Below are positions 34,291-46,858 of a stretch of DNA of 64,000 nucleotides, one piece after another (within the stretch, counting starts at the first letter, position 1; every line of letters starts with the position of its first letter). The notes under the pieces were generated by a model. It had not been told where the DNA came from. It was given only the letters and a program-made list of their open reading frames with translations, and did not search any database. The translations under genes and the position numbers were made by a program. Source of the DNA: Castanea sativa (Eukaryota; Streptophyta; Magnoliopsida; Fagales; Fagaceae). The DNA is taken from contig NC_134020.1 in NCBI RefSeq assembly GCF_040712315.1, forward strand, positions 38,556,751 through 38,620,750. The letters are read 5' to 3'.

Positions 34291-35597
34291 CACACACAAG
34301 AACACAAATATTTATGTAAAAAATCATTTCTCTTTGAAAGGAAAAATTATGGAACGAACTCCGAATCAATTTACTATTATCAAATTAATTACTATAATTC
34401 TCAAGTTTATGCCTAACTTGAAATTCACTAAATATAATAATAATTCTCTTGTTAATGTCTAATGGCCAAATAGCAAATCAATTTACTATTATCAAATCAA
34501 TTACAATAAATATCTTGTTTAAGCGGCACCCACTCCTTGCTTTTATAAGCAAACCAACTGCTTTATTCCTAATCTTATTTGAATTAGGGTTCTTTGCAAG
34601 TCTTGGACAAAACAAAACATGACAAACCCATATATGGGCTTTGCTACAATGTGGGCCGGACCTTGCACGTGGTACACCCAACGCCAAATTTTTTTTTTTT
34701 TGAGGGGAACACCCAGCACTACTTGGGTTTTATTCATTTGTATTTTCTTCTCATTATTTTTTTTTAATGAAATTTTTGTTCTCATTATTGATGTGTGTGT
34801 GTATATATATAAATTGTAACAAAAGACTATTAAATTACATTCATGGTGAAAACTGAAAAGTCTAAAGATATTTTTTAGTGGAGGAAAATTTAATTATTTT
34901 GTTTCGTATAAAACGACAGAGAGGAGGAATTTATTTATTTGATAATGGAGGAAGCTTAACAATATAGTATTTGAAGACTATTTTAAAAAAAAAGGAAAGA
35001 TAGACAATCATTAAAATAATCCAAAAAAAAGGAATAAAAAATGAAAATGATAATAACGCGGAAGTTTCCTTTCAGGCTCAAGGAATCATTGGCCAAGGCT
35101 ATTTTATCTTATCTATCAAAATTGGACAATACTATCTTAATCCAGATTATAATAACATTAAACTCTTGCCATATGGCGACAAGAAATATACAAAGGTCAA
35201 ATTATTCGCACTTTACACGTCATGTACGCATTTCTAATCAATTTGTTTGGAAACTTAAAAAGACAATTAAAAATGTTTTTTTTTTTTTAAAAGCTTTAGC
35301 ACTCCTATCTTTTATTCTTTTTATCTTTTATTTATTTATTTGATAAGCACATACATATATAGATGAAAGGGATGAGATAAGGAAATATACTCACACGTCA
35401 ACACAAAAACTGCATGCGACAGTTAGTATTGCAGAGCAAGTGATAATATTATTTTTATCTTATTTTGAAACTTTACACATTTATTGTTTAAACTAAATTA
35501 TACTTTTAACCCATTGTGTTGCTTTCATTTTGGTCCCTTAAAACTTCAATTTCTTATTTTGGTCCATTTAATTCTTCCATAATGTCTCTCACTAATT

Positions 35598-35671
<74 letters not shown>

Positions 35672-36440
35672 ATTGCTTTGTTGGCACTTAAAAGTTAGAT
35701 CAATAATGTAAATGAATGAGAGGCTTAATTTGGAAAAAAAAAAAAAACTTCATACCAAATCTTAAAAAATAAGGGAATATATAAAATGACCCCAAATTCT
35801 ATGAGTTAAATTATAACTTAACTTAAAAAGAATAAATTACACTATTTTTTGGAGCAACTGAAAGTGAAAGAGATGAAAAGGAAAGAAAAGAAAGACTTTT
35901 CTATTATTCGGTCATAGGAGAAAAAAAATAAAAAAATTTAACATGGAAAGAAATCGTATCAATTTGAGGGGAAAACTATGAGAAATCTATACTAAAAAAT
36001 TTTCAATCACAATTATTGGCTTTTAGTGGTTAAAAAATTTACTTATTTGCGCATGCATTTGTCTTGCTTTCTTTACGAAATTTTGTATAAAATTTTATTG
36101 AATTGTAGTAAAAAAAAAAAGAAAAAAAAAATCAATTATACAAATAAAAAAAACACTTATTTTTCTCCCTTCTACAAACCAAATAAATGAAAAGTAAAAT
36201 ATATATTTTTGTAATATTTTATTTTCTCTTTCCCTCCCAACTTTCAACACATAGGTAATTTATCTTTCTTTATTATATTTATTATTCTCTTTCCAATTAC
36301 AAGTAAATTAATTTGATTGGTTTTAGAAGGAAAGACAAAAAGGAAAAGGAAAGTTGAGAATAGAATAGTAGGTAAAAAAATGGAAAAGTGGGCTGGGAAA
36401 GAAAAAGAAAAGAAAAGATTTTCTTTTTCACTGAGAAAAT
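34291..36440. other. Intergenic region and distal promoter side of the RHF2A-like gene
   Basis: AT-rich, with no supported gene. The open frames at 35041-35343 and elsewhere lack recognisable features. A long GA microsatellite lies at about 35599-35667. Confidence 0.5.
35599..35667. repeat. (GA)n microsatellite, about 69 bp
   Basis: Uninterrupted alternating AG after TTAG. An apparent ORF through it reads as alternating Glu-Arg and is an artefact. Confidence 0.95.
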
Positions 36441-36441
36441 C

Positions 36442-36447
36442 CACGTG
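36442..36447. promoter_or_regulatory. G-box CACGTG upstream of the RHF2A-like gene
   Basis: CCACGTGGCG lies about 300 bp upstream of the start codon, just ahead of a CT-rich stretch that looks like 5' UTR. It is a possible bZIP/bHLH binding site; function is inferred. Confidence 0.4.
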
Positions 36448-36741
36448 GCGCGAGTATAGTGAGTGGGAACGCTAATTTTTCTCTCTATCGATTTTCGTTT
36501 CCCATTTGCGCTTTGGCTTTGTCTTTGGCTTCCCTTCTTTTCTTCACATTCACAACAACACCACAAGAAAAATTCGAAGTCGAGAAGTCGAAGTCGAAGT
36601 CTTCCGTCAACTCCTCTACTCTTCGCCTGCCCTCATCTAATAATCTCTCTCCCCCAATTCTCTGTCAAAAGTCGCGTTTTCTAGGGTTTCGAGCCTCGAT
36701 CGCCCCACGCCACACGGAGATTGATTCGTCTCGATTCTTCT

Positions 36742-39700
36742 ATGGATGCAAATTCGGTGCGTTTTTTTTTTTTCATGGTTTGTTTATAAATTGTGTTGTT
36801 TGGTTCCTGAGAAAATTTTAGGACGAAAATTTAAATTCTGCTGGTTTTGTTTTTTGGCCTATTGATAAGGTTCCGAGTTTTCTCGGCAAACGTAAACTTC
36901 GATTTCTCACTGGTTTTCTTTTAGTTTTGTTTTTGTATTGGTATTTGGTTCAGACAATTAGTATAAGATATGTATATTTACAATTAGACAATTGGGAGAG
37001 TTGAATTGTTACATTTCTATTCTAATGAGCTTTGTTTTGATATCTTAAGAGCTCAATTTTGATTTTCATTGTTGTGAATTTTTTATTCGATTTCGTGGAA
37101 GGTTATATGTTTTTTTTTTGTTGCTTTGGGGCTTTTAGTGTGTTAAATTACCTGCACTGATACAAATTAGCAAATTTCCAATAGGTTTGATTTTCTTTCT
37201 GGGTTGTGGGTTTAAAACTCTGCTACATGGAACATTGGGTTTTTGCTTTGTTTGTTGTTTTGAAAAGATTTTAATGTTAGACGATGATTTGGGATATGTA
37301 CAAATTGTCAAAATTAGTAATTTCAGAAATTGGATTTTTATAGGTTCCGGGGATGGAGGAGATGGAGGAGGAGGGCAAGACGTCAGAGGCCCATTTGACG
37401 TCAGCTGCTGCTTTTGTCGAGGGTGGAATCCAGGATGCCTGCGATGATGCTTGCAGCATTTGCCTTGAAGCCTTCTGTGACAGTGATCCTTCGACGGTAT
37501 TGTATACTTATTGCAAAATTCTGTATTTTATTCCTACTCTCGAGTTGGTATTTGATGCATTGTTTTAACTAATCCAATTCTCTATATTTTATACAGGTGA
37601 CCGGTTGCAAGCACGAGTTTCACCTGCAATGTATTCTCGAATGGTAGTGCAAATGAATTCAATTTTAAGAGCATCAGTTTATTTGCCTTTTGCACTGCTG
37701 TGATTGACGATAATAACCGTGGGTCAGGTGGTATAGGGCTGAGATGGGAGTGTTGACATGTCACTGTGCAATAATGTTTGTGCTTCATCATTGCATATAT
37801 GAGTCAAGTGATGTGAATGAAGATTGGATTTAGGAGCCCATGTTATGTTAAGGTGTTAAGAGCAGGCTTTTCCTTAAGGTTCATTGGCTATAGCTCTGTC
37901 ATTTAAAAAAGAAAAAAAAAAGATTGGTAGTGCATATGAGTTCAAATTTGAGAGCATGAAGTTATTTACTTTTTCCAATATTATGATTGCCGGTGATAAT
38001 CAGGGGTCGGATGGTTTTGGGCTGAGATTGGAATGTCAACTCATAACTAGATAATGATAATTGGGCTAAGACATTGCATATATGATTCAAGTGATTGGAA
38101 TGAAGATGAGATTATAATGGGTCCCAAATTATGCATTTGTAAGGTTTTATGTGCCGCCCTCGACCCCTTGCCTCATGCTCTTTAGCTATAGCTTTGTCGA
38201 TTATTTTTTTTCACACGTGATTCTTAATAGAACTAATAGAAAATCATAAGATAGATGACATGCATAGAAGTGGATTTATAATTCCAAAATTGTTATAGCA
38301 CCATGTACTTATGGCTTTGCATAAGTTGAATCATACTATAACTAGAGTATTGAAGGGAAAATGGCCTTATTAAATGTCATATAATATAGGCATAGCAATC
38401 TTATGTATAATCTTATGCCGTTGGTGCCATAATTGTAGCTCTCATTGATGATCCAAGATTCAAGACGCCCGTGGTAGAGTGACAAGATTTAGGCTTCAAG
38501 ATGCAATTAGTCTCTTTATTATTGACAGAAGAATGCCCAAGTATCCCTAAGTGCCTGGAAGGTGGTAAAGTACTCATGGTATAGCTATTTGGCAAGAAAA
38601 TTTTGATTTAAATTCCACGTGAAATATTGAAGTGCCTTTTGGACCATCAAACATGCATAAAATGCAGGGCATTTTGGGGTTTTAATTTACTGGTGAACAA
38701 ATGATGAATTCATAGCAGGCGTGGAGGATTTGGGTGCAAAAGTAGATAAGCTGAATTTGTAGTGTCTACCTGAAATTTTTTCTTCATGTAGAAATTCATA
38801 GTGGCCATTTGGAATGACGGCTATATTTAAAGAGGGATCTTTCATGGAGAATGTTAAATGATGTTTGGCGAATAATCGAATTGTCTAGTAGTTGGTTCCC
38901 TGACTTCCCTTTGAAGTTTCCCTTATGATAGTTGGAGCCATGTGTGAGTTCTATTGGGCAAAGCCAATGAATAGAGGCATTGGGGCCGCAACACCCTTAA
39001 CCTATTCTCATAACCCATAAAAAAAATATATTGTTTGTTGGGATTTTTTTTGGAGAGGAGAGTAGTGGCTTTTTTTTTGAAGAGCAGCTTGAGGATATTG
39101 ATGAGCATATATGTTGTTTTATTTGGGCAAGTAATTTAGACAAACAATGTGAAGATTATGATGAAAACAACTAAAGTTAGCAAAATTGCTCCAAGCTTTG
39201 GCAGTGCAAATTAGAACCATTTTGTTTGTTGGTCATTTGTAGGATTGATTGATTGGTTAATTTAATGTTACATTTTTTTTTCTTCATATATATATATATA
39301 TATTTCAAAATACTTAATGTTAACAGTCTTTTATGCTTGTTTTGTTGAGAATGGTTTGTCGGATGCTTTTCAAGAGTATGGCTTCTATTGTAGAAAACCA
39401 TTTAAATTTTATATAATAAAAAAATTGTATTAACATAGAGAATTAGACATGGGCATAGGGATTTTATTTTTATATTGTATCCTAAAAAATCTTTAATGAA
39501 AAGAAGAATTTATTACATTAAAATGTTTATTGTGTAAAGATATAGGTGTAAAATAGCTTGGTGCCTTGGGCTTAGGCCTTCTAAATCGTAGTAACTTTTA
39601 CATCTGTGGTCTGTCCTCAAATTTGCTTATAAAAGAAAAATCTGTCTTCAAATTTGCTTTCTTTGTTTGGATGTTGCCTTAGAAGTTAGAACAGATCTTG

Positions 39701-41409
39701 ACTATCGACTATCTTGTAAATATGGAAATTCTTCCAAGTAAATTGGTGTATCGTTTGCTGGAGGAAAGAGGAAACAGTGATTCTTCCTTCTCTCAATCTG
39801 TGCAGTGATTATTTTTAAATGTTGCTTTTTGTACAAGCTCATTTAGTTTCATACTTTCGGTTGAATCCTAACATCCCTTTAGAACATCCTGATATTTGGC
39901 AGTGTCTGATCAAATTTCCATGTCTGGGTGCAGATGTTATATTGATTAGAAAAATTCATTAAAATAACTTTACTTTAATCTTGTAGGTGCCAAAGAAGCT
40001 CCCAGTGCCCCATGTGCTGGCAGCCCATCAGCCTGAAGGATCCAACCAGGTTTTTGCTGTTCTCTACTTTTGTTTTGATATTCTTACCGGTTGTCACATG
40101 AAAGGTATATATATTAATTATATGTTTGTTTGTTTATTTTTCTTTCAGCCAGGAATTGCTCGAGGCAGTAGAACGAGAGAGGAGTTTTAGGTTTAATCCT
40201 TCTAGAAATGCCACAATATTTCATCATCCAACCCTGGGGGATTTTGAGTTACAACATGTTTGTACTCTGCCTATGCTATTGTGCTTCTTTTCTCTTGTAA
40301 ATCAGTCACATATAAGCTAAATTTACCTGGGAAGGATCATGTACAAATCATTGCTTTTGTGTTTTATGCAGTTACCGGTGGGTGCAAATGATGCTGAACT
40401 TGAAGAGCGTATAATCCAGCACTTAGCTGCTGCTGCTGCAATGGGACGAGCTCGCCACATTGCTAGAAGGGAGGGCCAAAGGAATAGGTCATCAGCTCAA
40501 GGTCGTCCTCAGTTCTTGGTATTCTCATCTCATCCTAATTCACCTCCTGCTACTTCTGCTCCAGTCCAGAGGGGGGAAGGCGAACCAGCTCCTGCAATTG
40601 CAGTAGCTGCTCTATCTTCACCTCATACAACTGTGGGAGAAGAACCTTCACAACTGATTTCTTCAGTAAATTCTCCCCAAGCTGAACAGGTCACAGCCTC
40701 AGCATCAGGCTCAACTGTTCTTGCTGCCCATCAACATGGATCAAATAGGTATCCCTTTGATGCTACATCATTACAATTCTTCTACATTATTCTAAGTTTG
40801 TTTTTATTTCATAAAATCAAGATTTTTTTTTTTGTTCTTTTGTTGCCATGTACTACTATATTTACATATTTCCTCCATCCAGGAGGTCTCCTAGTCAATC
40901 ATTACCAAGTGGTCCAGATAGAGCAGGACCTTCAGAAATCCAATCAATTTCAGAATCAATAAAGTCTCGATTAAATGCAGTGTCAATGAGGTATTACTTT
41001 ATGCGACCATTTCATGTTTTGTATGAGGGTGATAAACTTGATGACTTCTTCCCCTTCTAAGACTTGGTCTATATTTATGATTAATTTTCTTTTTAGATAC
41101 AAAGAATCCATTTCAAAAAGCACAAAAGGATGGAGGGAGAGATTATTTTCTCGTAACACTTCTATGTCAGACATTGGCTGTGAAGTTCGAAGAGAGGTAA
41201 ATGCAGGGCTTGCAACTGTATCACGCATGATGGAGCGTCTAGAGACCAAAGAAAATGTTAGAACAAGTTCTGCATCTGAATCAACTAGTATAGATAATAG
41301 TTCAGTTACGGAATCAGACAACCAGCACACATTAGAGACTAGTGGTGACATTTCGTTGGGAGACACAAATAAGCCAGCTGCATGTGCTGCTGGTTCCAGT
41401 TCGACATAA
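36742..41409 (+). CDS. RHF2A: RING-H2 E3 ubiquitin ligase, RHF2A-like, eight coding exons
   Basis: Exons: 36742-36756, 37344-37496, 37597-37643, 39987-40049, 40149-40257, 40372-40748, 40883-40990, 41097-41409. All introns have GT...AG ends and phases agree; 1185 nt give 394 residues. The first 5-codon exon (MDANS) joins in frame to VPGMEEMEEEGKTSE; if translation starts at Met 37353 the protein loses eight residues. RING-H2: C42, C45, C60, H62, H65, C68, C79, C82 (CSIC, CKHEFHLQC, CPMC). After it come SQELLEAVERERSFR and TIFHHPTLGDFELQ, an Ala-rich GRARHIARREGQRNRSS segment and a Ser-rich tail, all typical of RHF2A. Known: Arabidopsis RHF1A/RHF2A direct proteasomal degradation of the CDK inhibitor KRP6/ICK4 in gametogenesis. 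Orthology is inferred from near-identity of the recalled RING region. Confidence 0.95.
37641..38200 (+). repeat. Diverged tandem duplication in the third intron of the RHF2A-like gene
   Basis: A segment starting at the exon 3 donor (ATGGTAGTGCAAATGA, 37641) reappears from about 37923 (TTGGTAGTGCATATGA). Both copies continue with GAGCATXAGTT, ATGATTG..GATAAT, GGGCTGAGAT and TTGCATATATGA blocks, and each ends in a GCTATAGCT block. Period about 282 bp. The second copy also duplicates the donor-like GGTAGTGCA. Confidence 0.7.
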
Positions 41410-41503
41410 ACATTATTTCTGCAATTGCATCAACTCAAATCATTTCCTTTAGAAAAGGTAAGCTTCAAAATTGAATTTTGCTGCACTGAGTAAGCATATG
41501 TCG

Positions 41504-41625
41504 AGCCAATGAGCTCTAGCTCAACTGGCACTTCCTTGGCTCTACCTCATATAGGTTCTAGGAGGAGCGTGAGGTTGTGGGCTCAAGACCCATTGAGTGT
41601 CTATGTAGCTTACTAATAAAATAAA
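41504..41625 (+). mobile_element. tRNA-derived SINE downstream of the RHF2A-like gene
   Basis: GAGCTCTAGCTCAACTGGCA resembles a pol III box A, and GTTGTGGGCTCAAGACCC about 60 bp on resembles box B. The head is followed by short AT-rich tail sequence. It is not a tRNA gene, since the spacing and pairing do not make a cloverleaf. Located about 100 bp after the stop codon, so probably within the 3' flank or a long 3' UTR. Related copies are at 42835, 43932 and 45370 on the minus strand. Confidence 0.65.
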
Positions 41626-42249
41626 AGTTGCATTTTTGGGTGCTTATAGTTATTATCCCAACTTCCTTTAACCATTTGAATCATCTATATGCTTGTGTTA
41701 TTTTGTTGCATGTTTCTCATTCTGTCCGTTGATTGGTATATAATTATTTTGTACCTCTCTCAAAAAAAAAAAAAAAAAATTGTACCAGTTTCCCATGCTT
41801 ATTACATAGTTCTCAATCTTTAGTCTTTCATTTTAATGGCATCTTGTAATCATATTTGGTGTATGATTATTTTTCAGCTTTATTCTCGTTTTGGCAATAT
41901 AGTTCTAGATTTTGTTTGAGAAAAAAATAAACTAAAGGGCAAAACTTAGTTACATTTTCTCAGGTTCAGTACATTAAATTTCCCAATTAAATTCAAACAC
42001 ATGTTTCATTGACCAAGGAAGCCCAAGCAGTATTTTCTTCTCCAAGGATGATTGAATGCAATGCATCTTGTACCTGGGTTTTCTCTCTCTTTTTTTTTTT
42101 TTTTTTTTTTTTGATTAATACAATTTCGTTACTTATCAACAACAAAAAAATTCAATGCATCTAGTTTTTACCCAAACTAATTACAACATTCAAGAAACTC
42201 TAGCAAATCCAAGAGTGAATGACCACTTAAAAGCGTGATCCAATCATTA
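41626..42249. other. Intergenic sequence, A/T-run rich
   Basis: Includes a poly-A tract (about 41762-41779) and a long poly-T tract (about 42091-42112). The poly-T lies on the 3' side of the minus-strand LINE fragment and could be its poly-A tail read on the other strand. Confidence 0.45.
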
Positions 42250-42525
42250 AGGAAGGTAAAAAGATCATCTATTCAGCTTTAGATCCATTGTAGCTTGTTC
42301 AATCCCTTCAAAAATTTGGTGTAACATTCTTTTCAAATAGTCCACATTATGCACAAATGGGTTTGGACTCCAAATATTGCTGCTACATTGTCTAGCAAAC
42401 CTCTCTATCCAACAGGTGAACAAATCAACTACCCTATTCGGCATATCCTGCTGCACCCCAAATAAACATAACATTGGAGATCATAGTTCTCTAGCAATAT
42501 CACAATGTAGAAGTAAATGATCAAC
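42250..42525 (-). pseudogene. L1-type LINE fragment (zinc-binding end of reverse transcriptase ORF)
   Basis: On the minus strand the sequence reads DHLLLHCDIAREL followed by LCLFGVQQDMPNRVVDLFTCW and a decayed tail with LKR-like residues. Known: HLLLHC...LW..LF...W.MP..V.DL...W is the zinc-binding region at the end of plant L1 reverse transcriptases. There is a stop near the RELW position. Only this end remains. Confidence 0.75.
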
Positions 42526-42834
42526 AACGAAAATTATATAGTAAATGATAGTATTTTATTATGTAATGGAATTTAAAATAATAAGCATGTTATAAAGATA
42601 GGGTCCTGGGTACTTGTTATGAGAAACAAGGCCAACTGTATCACTACCGTCGCACTATAAGCATCAGTTTATTTGATAAGTTATATGTATAAATAAAATG
42701 CCAACAATAAGAATTATAGAGATAATAGATAAAACCCTAGGTTTTCTAAGGTGATGTTCTCATTTAGACCTACATGTGAGCAGCAATAGAATGAATACAA
42801 TTAAAATAAAATTTTTTTGAATGGAAATTGGGAG

Positions 42835-42950
42835 GAATTTAAATTTTTTGATAATTCGTTGTTTGGGGGTGGAGAGACTTGAACCCTGGATGTCTCGTTG
42901 GAAATGCTAGGAGGTGCCAATTAGTTTAGTTACAAGGCTCTTGGCATTGA
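42835..42950 (-). mobile_element. SINE relic
   Basis: On the minus strand: GAGCCTTGTAACTAAACTAA (box A-like) and CCAGGGTTCAAGTCTC (box B, about 42874-42889). Same head type as the SINE at 41504. It sits between two LINE fragments of opposite direction. Boundaries approximate. Confidence 0.55.
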
Positions 42951-42954
42951 GAGT

Positions 42955-43480
42955 AATTTAAATTCCGTTGAGTCAATTGGAATATTGTTTGCAATCCTAT
43001 CCAACTTGGAGGCTTAGGGATTAGAAATTTTTTAGTATTTAATCGAGCTTTACTTGGTAAATGGTTATGGCTTTATGCTGTTGAAATGGTACTACTTTTT
43101 AATTTTTATTTTCTTCCCTTTGGGCTTAAATTCTCCTACATCAATAAGCCTATGGAAGAATATCAGAAATTGATGGACTAGCTTTGCTAGATTTTTTTTG
43201 TTATGAGGCAGGGAATAGCAAAAGGTATGATTTGGCACAACCGTTGTGGGGATTATACTTTGAAGAATAGATACTTGAAGTTACTTTGGATAGTCAGGAA
43301 CAAAGATGCCTTGGTGACATATTACATGGATTGTTTGAGGTGTAGCATTCAGTGGAACCATTCATTACTAGAGCATATTACAATTGGGTTGTTCAAGGGA
43401 TAGCATTCAGTGGAGCCCTTCGCTTTTACTTGCAGTATAGGATTGGGAATTAGATTCCATGAAGTTATTCTTGGATGATT
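42955..43480 (+). pseudogene. L1-type LINE fragment (reverse transcriptase C-terminal part)
   Basis: Plus-strand frames read [20 protein letters not shown] then [11 protein letters not shown], the conserved [21 protein letters not shown] block of plant L1 reverse transcriptases. After a break, a segment resembles the KNIRxGWxSFxRF and RNKDALV regions that follow it. Several stops and frameshifts. It points the opposite way to the fragment at 42250, so they are two insertions or an inverted copy. Confidence 0.75.
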
Positions 43481-43931
43481 GATATGCTGCTACAGTAAAT
43501 CATAAAGAAGGAGAGGGGGGAGTTTGGGGGGGGGAGGGGGGTTGGGAAGCTGGTCTGCTCTCTTGAAAGAGTCGTGGCTTTTGGTCTTGGAGGAAGGAGG
43601 GGCGTGGGGGGACAGCAAATTCCCATATAGTGGTATACGGTAGGTTAGAGTTCAACTAGAATTGTCAATTTGCAGCCACGATGGGCAAAATTTTAACAGA
43701 GAATTTGAGGAAATAGGGTATTATAATTGCTGATTGGTGTTGCCTGTGTAACTCCCATGGGAGATTATCTGTTCTTAATCCCCAAGCCACCATCCCGAAT
43801 TGATGTGCAAACCACATTCCAATTGACAAAGTGAAATTCAAACTCCTCACTCATTCCACCCTAAAGAAAATCTCTTTGAAGATGTTTAACTTAAGTTTCA
43901 ATTTTGGGTCTATTTTTCATGAGGCCTAGGA
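43481..43931. other. Intergenic sequence with a G-rich stretch
   Basis: Contains a G-rich run at about 43511-43545 (several GGGG tracts) that may be the decayed continuation of the LINE. No gene recognised. Confidence 0.4.
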
Positions 43932-44052
43932 TTTTTTTTTTTTGATTGGTAAGTTAGACATGCACTTGATGTTTTTGAACCCACAATTTTACCCTCATAT
44001 ATCTTTTATAAGGGGAGGAGGTTCCATTTGAGCTGATTCTCATCGGCCTTTA
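43932..44052 (-). mobile_element. SINE relic
   Basis: Minus strand: GATGAGAATCAGCTCAAATG (box A-like) then AATTGTGGGTTCAAAAAC (box B-like, about 43971-43988). A poly-T on the plus strand at 43932 represents the A tail. Same family as those at 41504 and 45370. Confidence 0.6.
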
Positions 44053-45365
44053 GACGTAGGATCCTTACTTTTAAAAGTATATGATAATAGATTGTTATGG
44101 AAGTATTTTATGTAATTTAGCCATTAGTTTAATGAGGTTAGGACTCGGTGCAAGTTCCTTTTGCCCAAAGTGGCGTGTAGTGGGTTTGATTGAGTCTAGG
44201 ATTCAGCCTCTTCAAAAAAAAAAAAAAAGGGTGCAGTTTTGTGCGCTGAGTATGACCTTTTTTATGGGGTGCTCATTTTCACCTCTGACTCACATAATTA
44301 TGCTCAAAAGGTGAGCACCTCACTAAAGTCACATTGCCTCAAGGGTCTTAAAATTATATTTGTTGCCTCACCTGTGACCTAACCAAGTGCCTGGCTTGCA
44401 TTGAACTACTGGTTATGAATATATAGGGCATGAAGTCTGCCATTGAGATGCAGATTTTTTATATTATATATATGGAGAACTTCAAGCTTGTTCAAATGCT
44501 TGCTTCCCTAGTTATCCTCTTTACAAGAAGTTTGCGAGACTAGAAGTTACCTTTAAGTTGAATAGGAAAGCTTTGAGTGTGTTGCTGGACCTAGAGATAG
44601 AACTTCTTCATGATATTAAGAACCAAATAGGTGCCAATGTACAGAGGAACAAAAGCTCATCATAGAGAAGTTAGGAGAGAGATAGGAGAGGAAGCAAGTG
44701 GGACCTAACATAAAATGTTAGGAATTCTAAATTTGTTAAAGCACCATAATGTGGCCCTGAAAAATTATATGTTTCCTTAAGCTACAGTTCTTAGTGTGTT
44801 GGCAAGTGCCTTATGCCAGTATGCAAGTTGGAGGTAGAGTTTGGGAATCAACCTGCCTTGGTTACACGTCATTAAAAAAAAGGGTATAATATAGCTATAC
44901 ATAAGAATAGTGTTATCATTAAAAATATGATTAATATGTGAGTTGCTTCAGGTCACTTCTATTTGGGATTAGGTTGAGGTATATGTCATCAAGTAGCCTG
45001 CCCTTCCAGCTCTTACTAAAACAGGAATAAGGTGATGGCTTGATTCATAATCTAGTGTAAGCTTGGTATTCTAGGGCTTATGGAATGTGTTGGTTCTTAC
45101 TTTTAAGCAACATTTAAAATATTTGAAATGTTTATGCGTTTCTCTATGTGCGTGTTGTTTCCATGGAGAGGTTTTATTGAGCCTTTAGAAAGGGTTGATA
45201 CCTAGGTTCAGTTCAAGTTGTGGTTGGCTTGATAACTTTTCCTTAACTTGTCTTTTTGTTCTGAAATTTGTATATTTTTTGAAGAAAAAGGAGGTGATGT
45301 TATAGCCATATTGTTGTCGAAATTTGGTTACCCTAGTGATAGTTATGTGCGACTTTACTTTTCTG
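44053..45365. other. Intergenic sequence
   Basis: No exon or element with clear limits. A short poly-A (about 44216-44228) follows a TTGATTGAGTCTAGGATTCAGCCTC-like block, which may be another retroposon end. Confidence 0.4.
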
Positions 45366-45472
45366 TCCTTTTGATTGATAAATTACATATGCATTCAGGG
45401 AGTCTGAACCCAGTGATCTTCCATCTTGTCCTTCAAAGAAGAGGAAGTGCCATTTGAGTTAATGCTCGATGA
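45366..45472 (-). mobile_element. SINE relic
   Basis: Minus strand: CGAGCATTAACTCAAATGGC (box A-like) and ATCACTGGGTTCAGACTC (box B-like). It shares the TCAAATGGCACTTCCTC-type head with the copy at 43932. No target duplication read. Confidence 0.55.
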
Positions 45473-46855
45473 CAAACACACATTTTCCCTTTCCTCAAGG
45501 AAAGCAATCTTGTAAATCTTCTTAATAACTAGTGTGCATGTGGATGTCCTGATTGCCTTGACCCAGTGATTCAAGTATACATAATGGTGATCCATATTTC
45601 TAGAATCTCAAAGCCTACTATTATTTAATAGGTTCATTAATTGTGATAATCATACTTTCACTGCTTAAATCCTATTGCTACTCCTGTAGACTTATGATAT
45701 CCAATTTCTGGTGAGAATTGTAAGTTTAATGAGAGATGCTTCTTTGATATCAGGTGGAACTTCCCTCTCCTAGATATGGCATGCTGTGGATATGATGCTT
45801 AGACATCCTCTTCAGGCCATTGCTTATCCTTTTACATGTGAAAAGAGCACTGGGCGATTGATATATATTTTGAAATAAATAAACAAGAGAGAGACCTCTT
45901 CTATCGTAGAAACTAGTATGTGTTTGTAAATTGATTTATATAATGACCTATTTATGAATATATTATACAGAATGGCACTGGTTTTTTAAGGAAGTTATCA
46001 ATGTCTTCGAGCCTACATGCACACACATTGGCGATTTCATATTACATCAAATTTTCATGAGACATTTCTTTCCCCTCGCCCTTGAACCCTAAGCAGTAAA
46101 AGAAAGGAAAATGGAACTTATCGTTGGTTTTCTCATATGAATATCTTTCCACTTCAATTGTGCTAAAGAAAGAACATATCCTTGAAACAAAGGGGATTGG
46201 GAGAAGAAAGCAAGGATTTTGATCATTCCAATTTTATCCAAAGGTCTTGATCAATCAAAAGATTTATATCCTAATATTTCTCTTCCTATTTTTCTAATCG
46301 AGATGGGATATTCAATTGTATGTCATCTGTCATCCTCATCACTGTATGCACGTGTATTATAGGAACAAATATTCATTGATTTGGTTGGCTCCTCAACTTC
46401 GATGTTATTTTATTTTATTTTATTTTTTTATCATTTTTTTTATAATGTATTTTTAATGTCTCATTCTAGGACCAAAAAATTCATACCTTCACTCACGCGG
46501 AATCTTACTTGGGCCTGCCACAACACACAAAGATATAGGGGGTGTGAATTTTCGGTGAACATTCTGTGAGACTAGATTTATTGAATTGAAAATCCCAAGT
46601 TACGTATCTTGTGAATGGAAAAGAGTAGACAAAGCTAAAATGCTGAAGATGAACAAAAGTTAAAATAAACTAAGTAGTGTTTATTCTTGATTGACAACGA
46701 TTTGTCTCATATTCTTTGATTTATCGTGCCACATACATACTCTAATCATAGTCCCTAGCTATTGACGGGCAAATTAGCTAAGTGGGGGATGGGATTATTA
46801 GGTGGGTTGATTCATAATTGAGCTTCCAACTCCACTAAGCTAAACAATAGCGGCT
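45473..46855. other. Intergenic sequence
   Basis: I see no gene, repeat array or element with defined ends. Confidence 0.45.
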
Positions 46856-46858
46856 AAG

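Noticed and set aside
35516..35698. ORF with alternating Glu-Arg
   Set aside because: Direct translation of the (GA)n microsatellite.
41504..41625. tRNA gene near the RHF2A-like gene
   Set aside because: Same reason: box motifs without tRNA folding, related to other SINE relics nearby.
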